Source: CAYYGL01 sp964471235 (GTDB lineage: Bacteria; Calditrichota; Calditrichia; RBG-13-44-9; J075). Taken from it: 15,676 bases of DNA. Both the position numbers and the translations under genes were made by a program. Location: positions 1 to 15,676 of the forward strand of contig CAYYGL010000111.1 of the NCBI GenBank assembly GCA_964471235.1. The letters are read 5' to 3'. This document shows positions 8,301 through 15,651 of this stretch, in pieces. The first letter of the stretch is position 1, and every line of letters starts with the position of its first letter. The notes beneath the pieces are model-generated. The model did not search any database. It was given only the letters and a program-made list of their open reading frames with translations, and had not been told where the DNA came from.

Positions 8301-9210
8301 GGAAGCGTTTCTGGATTGGCAATTGAATCGTTTTCGGGGAAGATTGCGGCGGATGGAAAGCGGCGATACCCTCCGGTGGTATCAGCAGCTATCGGGGTTC
8401 GGTTCCAACTGGGCATTCACCCTGGAAGGGCAGCAGCAGTTAGAGACAAATTCGCAACGATATCGGTTCAACCTGTTCTATCAGACCGGTTCTACCGTCA
8501 TTATCTCCCAGGGCGGGCAGGTTGAAAAACGGACTCGTTGGCAGCTACCACTGGCATTCAGCGAACTGCGTTGGCGAGGCAATGGGATGACGGTGCGGGG
8601 ACGACTGGCAAAAGAATCGGATAAGACCCGGCAGCAGGTGTCCGTCAACTGGGCTCGCAAAGGCTACCGGGTACATACCAGCACGGATTTTGAAAACTTT
8701 GCCTTTGGTAAAACCAATCGTCTCCAAACACGATGGAGCTATCGCACCCGCTCCGGATTTTCCGCTTACAGCAATTTTATTTATCGATATCAACAACCGG
8801 AAAAAAAATACGCCGGAGACCTGTTGCATACCCTCGCCGTGCCACTTGGCAGCCGTTTTACCTGGCAGCCGATCGTGGGGGTACGATTCCCTGCAACAAG
8901 ACCCCTGCAATGGCTGGGAAGCGGGTTTTCTTTTTACGGCAGGTATGCTCTCTATGGTCAGGTTGTTTACCGGCGGTGGTTGAATTCGGCAATCGTGGAA
9001 TATCAACTTGCCCTGGATTTCAATGCCGCTCCACAAATTGATAAAGCCGGGTTTACCCTCTGGCTGAACGTGCAGCAGCAGGGAAACCGGATTTATCGAA
9101 CCGAAGTGCGCATCCAACCGCCGGGTGATTTGCGACAGCCCGGTTTGTATTATTCCTATCTCCGGGGCGCCGGCAGCCGTCTGGAAGGGTATCTTCAGTG
9201 GCGGTGGTGA
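5350..9210 (+). CDS. Heparinase II/III-like polysaccharide lyase with putative C-terminal outer-membrane beta-barrel
   Basis: A 1286-residue protein counted from the first conventional start, TTG 5350. The true start is probably upstream: the in-frame codons from 5320 encode KRIIIIGIFLIFNSGRAQ, a good signal peptide with a G-R-A/Q cleavage site, but no ATG, GTG or TTG exists between the frame's upstream stop (5278-5280) and 5350. Residues ~68-380 form an alpha/alpha-toroid: VHPRLL, N222-H223 (ANNHVVVM), then DGGYAEGVYY with the candidate catalytic Tyr at 278/279. Residues ~385-750 are the beta-sandwich, with RHEHIDPLNFEL (H428, D430) and DGGYG. These match the His/Tyr set of heparinase II/III-type lyases, which cleave uronic-acid polysaccharides by beta-elimination. 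Residues ~880-1286 are unlike known lyases: repeated 9-14-residue alternating polar/hydrophobic strands rich in Tyr, Trp, Phe and Arg, ending YLQWRW. This suggests a beta-barrel anchor. Polymer substrate unknown. Confidence 0.85.
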   Translation: MIFNSGRAQFLLFSRDSLRFHPRTEILKSLPASFLKGIVAANYSKKSWIEDFPLTAVELPSRYLTTPSVHPRLLTNFQLERVRQRLGRYPFLDWYQSMKEQVETGLFRTRLADGRLVAGVSEFIKNLAFLYRVEGDPRYLKKATELLAELPEPPEILNFEGGRNGQGWGDFLQSSQALLDTWVALDLLYNDLPPDLRHQVRRKLLIITRQVTEALLYTPANNHVVVMSIAILTAALTEEHPENFIAYTRQELWQIGLNYLSRALGLIAPDGGYAEGVYYGNFVTNNLAPFSVYLENTTGIQLFKHPYLERMVNWLLANEKGSGNYSAFDDAFQVRFFYLPVIIPQSRLKSNWYAQWRARQPPSRANENLVEALCVFEPLPEDPVVTETPVQFFPESGQVIFRDRPIRPRIFASFISENERWFASRHEHIDPLNFELSAFGEDFIVDGGYGSGTGDENRYWYTSGFANNGILIDGRDTYRNPIWGDPNSSTLLHTFRTPASAAATITHTRGDVDLHRKVYFLRHRFILMIDRIEGNRSHDVSLNFNYLGDLQQETDVRLRIQGQTASLSIFTITSQEAPPHISRDFSLYTPPGKPAPAGSFRIELPQIRSGYFVTLLYPRLSTEFPRELVEYPLSGIGELIRIPGLDDGDGEIEFAVNRGRLLKSDRWQSDARVIAIGYDPALQIRELILVSFTRFHSDQVSLQSDVPITLFLEDSGINWQGYVETPDEKLSYHLTVSGIQAFPFRMNRIPLTPEIDTGGQQRYKLTGSGTLDIGTGLSPVIVPYAYHRPPGLLEWLSQQSHPRQQYEYWSDYQKQVFRNQLMGNILSGMGAGIRDGEQRYFNGLPILSTVGYTLFGVSENSYTRNSSSTFDIRIPHRYELERRIGNWNGTFFEEGVFSPNSLKMQNVQFFLRQAGGREFAYRGTTRFREHQSHQVQFFTAGGSGGMYRIASFRNQVEQQVQIHVQHKGIRVNPGYRWRHHRGNREAFLDWQLNRFRGRLRRMESGDTLRWYQQLSGFGSNWAFTLEGQQQLETNSQRYRFNLFYQTGSTVIISQGGQVEKRTRWQLPLAFSELRWRGNGMTVRGRLAKESDKTRQQVSVNWARKGYRVHTSTDFENFAFGKTNRLQTRWSYRTRSGFSAYSNFIYRYQQPEKKYAGDLLHTLAVPLGSRFTWQPIVGVRFPATRPLQWLGSGFSFYGRYALYGQVVYRRWLNSAIVEYQLALDFNAAPQIDKAGFTLWLNVQQQGNRIYRTEVRIQPPGDLRQPGLYYSYLRGAGSRLEGYLQWRW

Positions 9211-9251
9211 GGGGGAAATTGGGTATCTGTCTAAAAAGTGGATGGGGAGAA

Positions 9252-9275
9252 GTGAGCCACATATCTGGCTGGCAC
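9252..9275. terminator. Possible weak bidirectional hairpin between convergent genes
   Basis: AGCCA (9255-9259) and TGGCT (9266-9270) form a 5-bp stem with a 6-base loop, extended by GTG/CAC with a small bulge. It sits between the lyase stop (9210) and the methyltransferase stop (9283). There is no clean U-run on either side, so termination here is only suggested. Confidence 0.25.
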
Positions 9276-9282
9276 ATGTCTG

Positions 9283-10191
9283 TTAAAAAAGTTTCAATTG
9301 AGAGCGAAAGCTGTGTAATCGGTTCTCAGCCAACTTGACATATTCAGCATCGATTTCGTATCCAATGTAAAACCGCTCGTCTTTAATTGCCGCCAGGCAA
9401 GTTGATCCGCTTCCACAGAAAGGGTCCAGCACAACATCATTTTTGAAAGTATATAATTGTATTAACCGATGGGGCAACTCTTCCGGGAAAGGGGCGGGAT
9501 GACCAATACTCTTGGCGGATACCGCCGGAAATGTCCAGACACTTTTTGTCCATTCCAAAAATTCTTCTTTTCGGATCGTACTGATTTTCCCCTTACTCTT
9601 TCGGGTGAACGTCTCCTTTGAAAAAATGAGAATGTATTCATGGATGTCTCTTAGCACCGGATTGGCAGCCGATAGCCAGCTTCCCCAGGCAGTGGACGGG
9701 CTGGCGCTGGATGCTTTATTCCAGATAATTTCCCCACGCATATAGAACCCCAAATCCAGCATATCTTCGATAATATAGGCGTGTAGGGGGATGTACGGTT
9801 TTCGACCGAGATTGGCGACGTTTATGCATGCTCTTCCACCGGTCACCAGAACCCGGTATGTTTCTTTGAAAACTGTCCTCAACAAAGTTCGGTATTCTTC
9901 CAGCGACAAATCCTCATCATACTCTTTTCTCACATTGTATGGTGGCGATGTGACCATCAGATGCACACTGTTATCGGGCAATTCATCCATTTGTTCACTG
10001 GACTTCAGGAAAATCCGATTCAGGTTTTCTTCAGGAATATTATTTTCTTTATAGACGACCTTCTCGGGAGGTTTCAGATGTGTATACAATTTACTATTGT
10101 AAAATTCGGAGGAATCGTGACTAATTCTTCCGGGAGTTCCGAAGGCGCTTGTTTTGGTGCTGGTTCTTTTATGTCTTTTATTATTGCCCAC
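9283..10191 (-). CDS. Solitary site-specific DNA methyltransferase (N4-cytosine or N6-adenine, beta-class)
   Basis: A 302-residue amino-methyltransferase. Motif order is IV then X then I, as in the beta class: TSPPYN at 81-86 (catalytic), HPAPFPEELPHRLI around 231-244, and DPFCGSGST at 256-264 (AdoMet site), followed by FYIGYEID. TSPPY is most common in N4-cytosine enzymes, while N6-adenine ones usually have DPPY, so m4C is favoured but not proven. The target recognition region is probably 155-225. The start is GTG 10191, with AAGGA nine bases upstream on the minus strand. No restriction endonuclease is intact nearby; a decayed frame ends 5 bases before this start. The gene looks more AT-rich than its neighbours, compatible with transfer. 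Either an orphan regulatory methylase or the surviving half of a restriction system. Confidence 0.88.
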   Translation of the reverse strand: MGNNKRHKRTSTKTSAFGTPGRISHDSSEFYNSKLYTHLKPPEKVVYKENNIPEENLNRIFLKSSEQMDELPDNSVHLMVTSPPYNVRKEYDEDLSLEEYRTLLRTVFKETYRVLVTGGRACINVANLGRKPYIPLHAYIIEDMLDLGFYMRGEIIWNKASSASPSTAWGSWLSAANPVLRDIHEYILIFSKETFTRKSKGKISTIRKEEFLEWTKSVWTFPAVSAKSIGHPAPFPEELPHRLIQLYTFKNDVVLDPFCGSGSTCLAAIKDERFYIGYEIDAEYVKLAENRLHSFRSQLKLF

Positions 10192-10196
10192 TTTAT

Positions 10197-10507
10197 TTAT
10201 TCCTTCAATAGGGTTAAAAATTTCTCTGCTTTTGCTTCAGGGGTCAGATTAATTGATGAAGCGGTGACTTTTTTCCTTTATAACCTTTGGGCAGTAAGCG
10301 AGATATTTACCATTATCAGTTTATAAAATAGTTGTTCCGGAGAAGCAAATTTGCTGGCTTCTTCAAAGAATTGCTCTTCCGTTCTCGTATTCCACAACGT
10401 CTTCATGACCAAGAGATGAACCACCGTGTTTGGTAATGGCTTAAAGCTAAACGATAATAATCATTTTCAATCACAGGAGCAAGCGGGATAATAGAATTAG
10501 AATTCAT
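10197..10507 (-). pseudogene. Degraded small gene upstream of the methyltransferase
   Basis: On the minus strand, coding-like sequence is broken into pieces. From ATG 10507 one frame gives a 34-residue start (MNSNSIIPLAPVIENDYY...) that stops at 10403. A second frame, open from 10460, encodes PLPNTVVHLLVMKTLW... and EEQFFEEASKFASPEQLF... to an in-frame TAA at 10278. The same frame then continues through NLTPEAKAEKFLTLLKE to a stop at 10197. One frameshift and one nonsense codon would rejoin a protein of about 100 residues. The last stop lies 5 bases before the methyltransferase GTG, an operon-like spacing. I do not recognise the protein; a remnant of a partner of the methyltransferase is possible but unproven. 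A run of seven C (plus strand, about 10518-10524) lies just upstream. The rest of the 10192-10564 gap shows nothing. Confidence 0.4.
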
Positions 10508-10564
10508 GCCCGGTGCGCCCCCCCAACAAAACAGAGAATGCACCTCGTATCACTCTTGCCACCC

Positions 10565-12226
10565 TCATAATTTCGGATGCTTCAAATGAAACCCGGTGGC
10601 ATCCTGATAGCGTTTGGCAACGATCAGCGTTTCCGCTTCTCCGAACAGATCCCCGATAAAACTAATGCTGACCGGGGTACCATCTTCCTTAAAGCCGTTG
10701 GGCACCACCACACAGGGATGTCCGGTCAGGTTGGTGAGCAGCAAATTGGTGCCGAAAGAGGGAGTCACGTACACATCCACCTGTTTAAAAATTTCCGCCA
10801 TGCGATTGATTAAAATGGTGCGGATACGGTTGGCATTGATGTATTCCACTGCCGGGATGAATCGTGAGGTTCGGAACACATTGGGCCAGGCATTCTTTAT
10901 CTGCCGCACCAGCAAATCATCCCGGTTGCTGCGGGTCAATTGATCAAAAGCGGCAGCGGCCTCGGCGTTCAAAATGAAAGCGATATCCCATATCGGTAGA
11001 TCGGGTAACTCAATGGGGATAAGGTTGATGCCCATCTTCCGCAGTTTTTTTAAGGCGGCATCGTTAAACGCTTTATTGAGGGTGTCTTTCTCAAATTCGG
11101 TCTTCTGGTAACCCACGCGGAGTTTTTGAATATCAAGAGATGCATCGTAATTAAAGGGCATGTCGTAAAGGGTGGGGTCATCTTTGTCCGGTCCGTAAAT
11201 AGCATTAAAGACCAGTGCACAATCCTCCACAGTGCGGCAGATCGGTCCGATTTTATCCATGCTCCAACTCAGTGCCATGGCGCCGGCCCGGCTGACCCTC
11301 CCGTAAGTGGGGCGCAGCCCGGTGGTGCCGCAACGGGTGGAGGGGGAAACGATTGAGCCCCAGGTTTCCGTGCCGATGGCGAATGCCACCAATCCGGCTG
11401 CTGTCGCTGAGGCGGACCCGGCGGAAGAACCGCTGGAACCCTGCTCTAAATTCCAGGGATTCCGGGTTTTACCCCCAAACCAGACATCTCCCCAGGCTAA
11501 CGCCCCCATGGTTAGCTTCGCAACCAGCACCGCACCGGCTTCTTCCAGCCGTTTAATGACAGTGGCATTCTTATCAATGTACTGGTCTTGGTAAGGGGCG
11601 GCACCCCAGGTGGTGGGATAGCCTTTCACCGCCAGCAAATCCTTGGCGCCGTAAGGGATACCGTGCAGCGGTCCCCGGTATTTCCCGGCGGCTATTTCCG
11701 CATCAGCGCGACGGGCTTGTTGCAGGGCTAAGTCTTCGGTCAGGGTAATCACGCATTCCAACTTCGGTCCGTATTTTTTCAGTCGGTTGAGATACATGCG
11801 GGTCAACTGCTCGGAGGTCACCTGCCGGGTACGAATCAGTTCTGCCAACTGCCCCACCGAGTAAAAAGCCAGGTTTTTGATATTCGCCGGCATGGTCACT
11901 TTCCCGGGAGTGCTCCAGCGAGGTGGTTTACGGGTTTTATCAAACGTTGCTCCGGCAGGAATGGGGTTAAACAATAGGGATGGCAACACACTGTTATCCA
12001 ATTCGATTTCCCGCACTGCCTGGTAGTTATCCCGCAGTTCGGTGAGTCCTTCCAGCATGGAGTCCCGCTCGGTTTCGGTGAATTCCAATCCAATCAGTTT
12101 TTCAGCAGCCGCAACCATCGTTCCGGTAATGGCAGGTAGTGTTGTCTCCGAACGTACCATCATGCCAGAGAAAAAACCTATCAGACCTATTAACAGAACG
12201 ATGCTATACCCTTTTATTGGTGTCAT
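10565..12226 (-). CDS. Exported amidase-signature family hydrolase
   Basis: A 553-residue amidase-signature enzyme with an N-terminal signal or anchor segment (YSIVLLIGLIGFFSGMMV, 7-24), so it is likely periplasmic. A ~95-residue lead region precedes the catalytic domain. The Ser-cisSer-Lys triad is intact: K195 in GIPYGAKDLLAVKG, cis-Ser S267 in QGSSGSSAGSA, and nucleophile S291 in GTETWGSIVSPSTRCG. S267 and S291 are 24 residues apart, as in GatA. The usual GG before the nucleophilic Ser is WG here, which fits a secreted subgroup better than GatA. It is not GatA: there is an export signal and no gatB/gatC nearby. GGAGGAG lies 8 bases before the ATG on the minus strand. It hydrolyses an amide bond; the substrate cannot be told from sequence. 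Transcribed divergently from the Asp-box gene. Confidence 0.9.
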   Translation of the reverse strand: MTPIKGYSIVLLIGLIGFFSGMMVRSETTLPAITGTMVAAAEKLIGLEFTETERDSMLEGLTELRDNYQAVREIELDNSVLPSLLFNPIPAGATFDKTRKPPRWSTPGKVTMPANIKNLAFYSVGQLAELIRTRQVTSEQLTRMYLNRLKKYGPKLECVITLTEDLALQQARRADAEIAAGKYRGPLHGIPYGAKDLLAVKGYPTTWGAAPYQDQYIDKNATVIKRLEEAGAVLVAKLTMGALAWGDVWFGGKTRNPWNLEQGSSGSSAGSASATAAGLVAFAIGTETWGSIVSPSTRCGTTGLRPTYGRVSRAGAMALSWSMDKIGPICRTVEDCALVFNAIYGPDKDDPTLYDMPFNYDASLDIQKLRVGYQKTEFEKDTLNKAFNDAALKKLRKMGINLIPIELPDLPIWDIAFILNAEAAAAFDQLTRSNRDDLLVRQIKNAWPNVFRTSRFIPAVEYINANRIRTILINRMAEIFKQVDVYVTPSFGTNLLLTNLTGHPCVVVPNGFKEDGTPVSISFIGDLFGEAETLIVAKRYQDATGFHLKHPKL

Positions 12227-12435
12227 GGATGAGCTCCTCCAGGTAATGATATCGAAGTTGTAGTAATTTGTTTATCGAAAGGTAAATAATTCCGGAGACT
12301 TTATCAAATTTTTTAGACGGTGATGATGAGGGTTTGTCTTTGGAAAAGTATAATGTTAAATTAATGTATAATTTACAACTGGGAGAAAGAATCCCCAAAA
12401 AATAAAGTTAACCTCCTTCCAGATCAGGATTTATA
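12227..12435. promoter_or_regulatory. AT-rich divergent promoter region
   Basis: A spacer of 209 bases between the amidase (-) and the Asp-box gene (+). Two plus-strand TATAAT boxes occur (12349-12354 and 12367-12372) about 65-80 bases before ATG 12436, but neither has a good -35 at 16-18 bases. AGGA lies six bases before ATG 12436. Minus-strand promoters for the amidase are not clear. Confidence 0.3.
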
Positions 12436-13750
12436 ATGAAAAACATTCTCAGAATTTTCGTTACGCTGGCAACTTCACTAGCCTTTTTTACTCATAGTGG
12501 TTTTTCCCAGGGCGTTATCTGGGAGCCGACCGGGGGACCATCCGGGCAGCGTATTAAAGCGCTGGCAATAAACAACGACGGAACCATCTTTGCCGGTAGC
12601 TGGCTCGCAAATGGTCAAATCTTTCGGTCCACTGATAACGGCGATCACTGGCAACAGGTAACAAACTGGACAACCCAGCACTCGGTGTGGGATTTATTGG
12701 TTACACCAGCGCTGGAAATTTTTGCCGCAACCATTGGAGGAGCAGGAGTTTACATTTCCATTGACAATGGCGATAGCTGGGCCCCGGCGAACAACGGTCT
12801 TACCACCAATGCGGTAAACGCCATTGCCATAAATGACAGCGGTTACCTCTTTGCCGCTACCGATTACGGAATGTTCCGCTCCACCGACCGGGGTGAAAAC
12901 TGGCAGGAAATCAACAGCGGTTTGCCACAACCCTATTCGGTCATGGTATTAACGGTTGCAGTTGATGCCAACAACTGTGTGTTTATTGGTACCTTTGGAA
13001 ATGGGGTTTATCGGTCCACGAATAATGGGGATACCTGGGAGGAGAAAAATAATGGAATTAATCAATTGTTCATCAATTCCATTGTAGTTCATCCCGATGG
13101 GAGTATTTTGGCAGCGCCGGAAACCGGAAACGGTGTGTATCGTTCCGCCGATAGCCGATAGTGGGGATAGCTGGCAGTTCTTTGACAGTGGTTTACCGAT
13201 TTGGGGCAACACATATACCCTGAGTATTGCACCCAATGGTAATATCCTTGCCGGACTTTCCGACGGCGGGGTGTTTATTTCATTCGACAACGGTGAACAC
13301 TGGTCGGATTACAGCAGCGGATTAACTTCCCAGTTCGTTCGTGCACTAACGGTGAATGACCTCGGTTTTGGTTTTGCCGGGGCGGGTACACAGGGTGTTT
13401 TTCGTACCATCAATCTCATCACCGGAATAAATGGGGCAGAGACTCCAACTACTGGTGAATTTTTGCTTTATCAAAATTATCCCAACCCCTTTAACCCGGT
13501 AACCAATATCGGATTTCGGATTCCCCAGGGGGGCAGGTCGAATATCGGAGTTGTTGAACTTGTTGTGTTGGACCTGCTGGGGAGAGAGGTAAAAACCTTA
13601 ATGAGTGGAAAGGTTCCTGCAGGATATTATACCGTGCGGTGGGATGGCACAGATGATAACGGGCAGCCGGTGGCAAGTGGGGTGTATGTATATCGCCTTC
13701 AAGTTGGGAACAATTTCCACACTACTAAAAAATTGGTTCTGTTAAGATAG
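12436..13750 (+). pseudogene. Secreted Asp-box (BNR) repeat protein with C-terminal sorting domain, frameshifted
   Basis: One gene split into two frames: 12436-13161 (241 residues, stop TAG) and the continuation that ends at 13750. Removing one copy of a 7-bp tandem duplication at 13147-13160 restores a 435-residue protein. It has a signal peptide (MKNILRIFVTLATSLAFF...GFSQ) and six Asp-boxes (S-x-D/N-x-G-x-x-W) about 36-45 residues apart: S65-W72, S108-W115, S149-W156, S194-W201, S237-W244 (the one broken) and S280-W287, as in sialidase/VPS10-type propellers. The C terminus (~330-435) starts YQNYPNPFNP and contains LDLLGREVKTL, YYTVRWDGTDDNGQPVASGVYVYRL and KKLVLLR, the FlgD-Ig/type IX-like sorting domain for surface delivery. 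The encoded product now stops after four complete boxes and lacks the sorting domain. Enzymatic activity is not implied; Asp-boxes are structural. Confidence 0.85.
13147..13160 (+). repeat. 7-bp tandem duplication GCCGATA x2 causing the frameshift
   Basis: GCCGATA occurs at 13147-13153 and again at 13154-13160 without a spacer. The extra copy shifts the frame and creates TAG at 13159-13161. Deleting one copy yields R-S-A-D-S-G-D-S-W, a perfect Asp-box in phase with both flanks. Confidence 0.9.
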
Positions 13751-14060
13751 CCTATTGAGCCCAAAGAGAAATGGATGAATGGATGACGGTGAGGGGATTG
13801 GATTATTAGAGTAAAGAATAGATAGCAATTCCCTCAAACACCTCATTGCCTCATCCAACCGTTTTCCCTTATTCTTTTTAGGATAATCTGATAATCCAAT
13901 TGAACCCATGATTTTACGGATACGCCATTTTTCATTTGATTTTCTCCCGGTTATCTTGTAAAATAAAATAAACTGTCAGAATGACTCGTCATTGTTCGTT
14001 CCACTTAAGGCAGTAACAAAAAATTTGTATTTCCAATACAAAACACAGGAGGATAATCCA
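13751..14060. other. Intergenic region with overlapping inverted repeats
   Basis: These 310 bases hold no gene that I can support. GAGGGGATTG (13791-13800) can pair with CAATTCCCTC (13826-13835) over 10 bp with one G-T wobble. The overlapping ATTGGATTATTAGA (13797-13810) can instead pair with TCTGATAATCCAAT (13887-13900), 13 of 14. The two pairings share four bases and exclude each other. No U-run follows either stem. The 3' end carries AGGAGG (14048-14053) for the next gene. Confidence 0.4.
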
Positions 14061-14480
14061 ATGCGCCAGTTTCTCAATACACTCGTCGGGCTATTAATTC
14101 TTCTGGGAAGTATCTCTTGCGGCTCGAACCAGGTGCTTACCCAACAGCAGCCTTCCCCCGGTAAACAATCGATTGGGAAGATTGTTTTACAACTCAAAGA
14201 AGAACTCGAGACCGTGGGGTTCACCATAACCGTTTTGAATGAGGCGGAAGGACAACTTCAGGTTGAAAAGACCAGCAATGATTTAATCGGCAGAGAACTC
14301 TCCCGGGTAACATTAATGTTTTATGTGGAAGAGCAAAATGGTCAGGTGGTGATTCGGGTGGATGAATTGACACCGATGTTAAGCGATGTAAAAGCGGAAG
14401 TCTTTCAGGCAGTATCAAAAGTGGGTTCTCTCATTGACTCGAACTTGCAAATCGCCTGGCGAGATGTCTATCCCAGGTAA
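14061..14480 (+). CDS. Small lipoprotein of unknown function
   Basis: A 139-residue protein with a lipoprotein signal: a positively charged start (MRQF), hydrophobic core LVGLLILLGSI and candidate lipid-modified C20 (SISC). The lipobox is slightly atypical, with Ser at -3 and -1. ATG 14061 is chosen because AGGAGG lies seven bases before it; the longer frame from 13992 would bury the signal peptide. The mature part has an alpha/beta feel (KIVLQLKEELETVGFTITVLNEAEGQLQVEKT, then RVTLMFYVEEQNGQVVIRVDEL), about one small domain. I recognise no family. It should be anchored in the inner or outer membrane facing the periplasm. It stands alone between two spacers of more than 300 bases. Confidence 0.8.
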   Translation: MRQFLNTLVGLLILLGSISCGSNQVLTQQQPSPGKQSIGKIVLQLKEELETVGFTITVLNEAEGQLQVEKTSNDLIGRELSRVTLMFYVEEQNGQVVIRVDELTPMLSDVKAEVFQAVSKVGSLIDSNLQIAWRDVYPR

Positions 14481-14877
14481 TAATTATAATATCACTATTG
14501 ATTTTGGATCGTACCAAATTGGTAATTCTGCGCTGGAAACAGTTAATTAAGAGGTAGAGTGGATCATAGGAGAGTGGTCCGTCGCACAAAATGGCATGAT
14601 TCTACACACAACTCACCAAGCACTACTCACTGCTCACATCTCTTCTGGGAAGAGCTATATTCGTTTAGCATTATCGATATTTTTTACCAGCCAACTCACC
14701 GGCGGGGGTATGGCAATCCTCCAGAGGAGTCCGTTGGACCATCCCGTTGGGGTGTTTGTTGGACGTCTGATGTGCATCCCTGTGGATAAGCCATTCCGTG
14801 CTCGAAGGGTCCATATTGTGGCGGCAGTTGGTTGAATGGTGACTTCATTCGGAAATCAATCAGGTTAAAGGAGGCGT
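14481..14877. other. Long intergenic region without a recognisable gene
   Basis: A stretch of 397 bases. Plus-strand frames at 14559-14789 and 14596-14835 and a minus-strand frame at 14696-14890 are open, but none has a ribosome-binding site or coding-like composition. GTTGGAC occurs twice within about 30 bases near 14735-14763. The promoter of the dehydrogenase must lie here, but I cannot place it. AAAGGAGG sits immediately before ATG 14878. Confidence 0.4.
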
Positions 14878-15651
14878 ATGAAAACGGCACTCATTACCGG
14901 GGCAACAGTGGGAATCGGATATGAATTAAGCAAGCAATTTGCGCAAGATGGCTATCAACTGGTTCTGGTGGCGCGCAATGAGGATAAATTGAAGGAACGA
15001 CAGCAGGAGTTGAGTTCCGCCTATGGGGTATCCGTCACGGTGATCCCGATGGATTTGTCAAATCCGGAGGCGGCGGCACAGATCGAATCCCGTCTGAAGG
15101 AGAAAAATATGGAGATTGAGATTCTGGTGAACAACGCCGGCTTCGGATTAATGGGTAAATTCGTTGAGCTGGATTTACAACGGCAACTGGATATGATTCA
15201 GGTGAATGTAGCAGCACTCACTGAATTGACCGGCCGTTTTTTACCTGCCATGTTAGCCCGGGGCAGTGGTGGTATCCTGAACGTGGCATCCACCGCGGCG
15301 TTTCAGGCAGGACCCCTGCAAACGGTTTACTATGCCACCAAAGCGTATGTGCTGCTCTTCAGCGAAGGGCTGGCGAATGAGCTGAAAGGAACCGGCGTTC
15401 GGGTCAGTGCCCTTTGCCCGGGACCAACCGCCACGGAATTCCAGGAGCGCGCCGGCTTCGGCGATATTCTATTGATGAAAGGAATGGTGATGAGCGCAGA
15501 AAAGGTGGCAAAGATTGGTTATAAACAGTTTCAACGGGGAAAACGGATAATCATCCCCGGTTTGATGAACAAGCTTCTTGCCCAGAGCACCCGGTTCACA
15601 CCTCGGGCTATCACCACGGCAGTGGTTCGATTCCTGCAGGAAAGTCGCTGA
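14878..15651 (+). CDS. Short-chain dehydrogenase/reductase (SDR) family oxidoreductase
   Basis: A 257-residue classical SDR. The Rossmann cofactor loop is TGATVGIG (7-14); A32-R33 after the second strand (LVLVARNEDKL) favours NADP(H). NNAG is at 85-88, the active-site Asn is N110, catalytic Ser is S138 (VASTAAF) and YxxxK is Y151-Y-A-T-K155. PGPTATEF follows the active site as in the family. The sequence resembles the DltE/YqjQ-like branch of uncharacterised oxidoreductases. Substrate unknown. AGGAGG precedes the ATG by three bases. No coupled neighbour is visible; the window ends 25 bases after the stop. Confidence 0.93.
   Translation: MKTALITGATVGIGYELSKQFAQDGYQLVLVARNEDKLKERQQELSSAYGVSVTVIPMDLSNPEAAAQIESRLKEKNMEIEILVNNAGFGLMGKFVELDLQRQLDMIQVNVAALTELTGRFLPAMLARGSGGILNVASTAAFQAGPLQTVYYATKAYVLLFSEGLANELKGTGVRVSALCPGPTATEFQERAGFGDILLMKGMVMSAEKVAKIGYKQFQRGKRIIIPGLMNKLLAQSTRFTPRAITTAVVRFLQESR

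Noticed and set aside
8545..9117. 190-residue minus-strand frame inside the lyase gene
   Set aside because: Antisense shadow of the barrel-encoding region; no family resemblance and no start signals.
9961..10326. 121-residue plus-strand frame over the methyltransferase start
   Set aside because: Antisense to the methyltransferase N-terminus and the decayed gene; Phe/Ser-rich shadow composition.
10565..12226. GatA subunit of the glutamyl-tRNA amidotransferase
   Set aside because: N-terminal export segment, long lead region and no gatB/gatC nearby; only the general amidase signature is shared.
12436..13750. Sialidase enzyme
   Set aside because: Asp-boxes are present, but the catalytic Arg triad, Tyr/Glu pair and RIP motif of sialidases are not; the boxes alone only indicate a propeller-like fold.
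14559..14890. Three short open frames on both strands in the last spacer
   Set aside because: None has a ribosome-binding site or recognisable domain.
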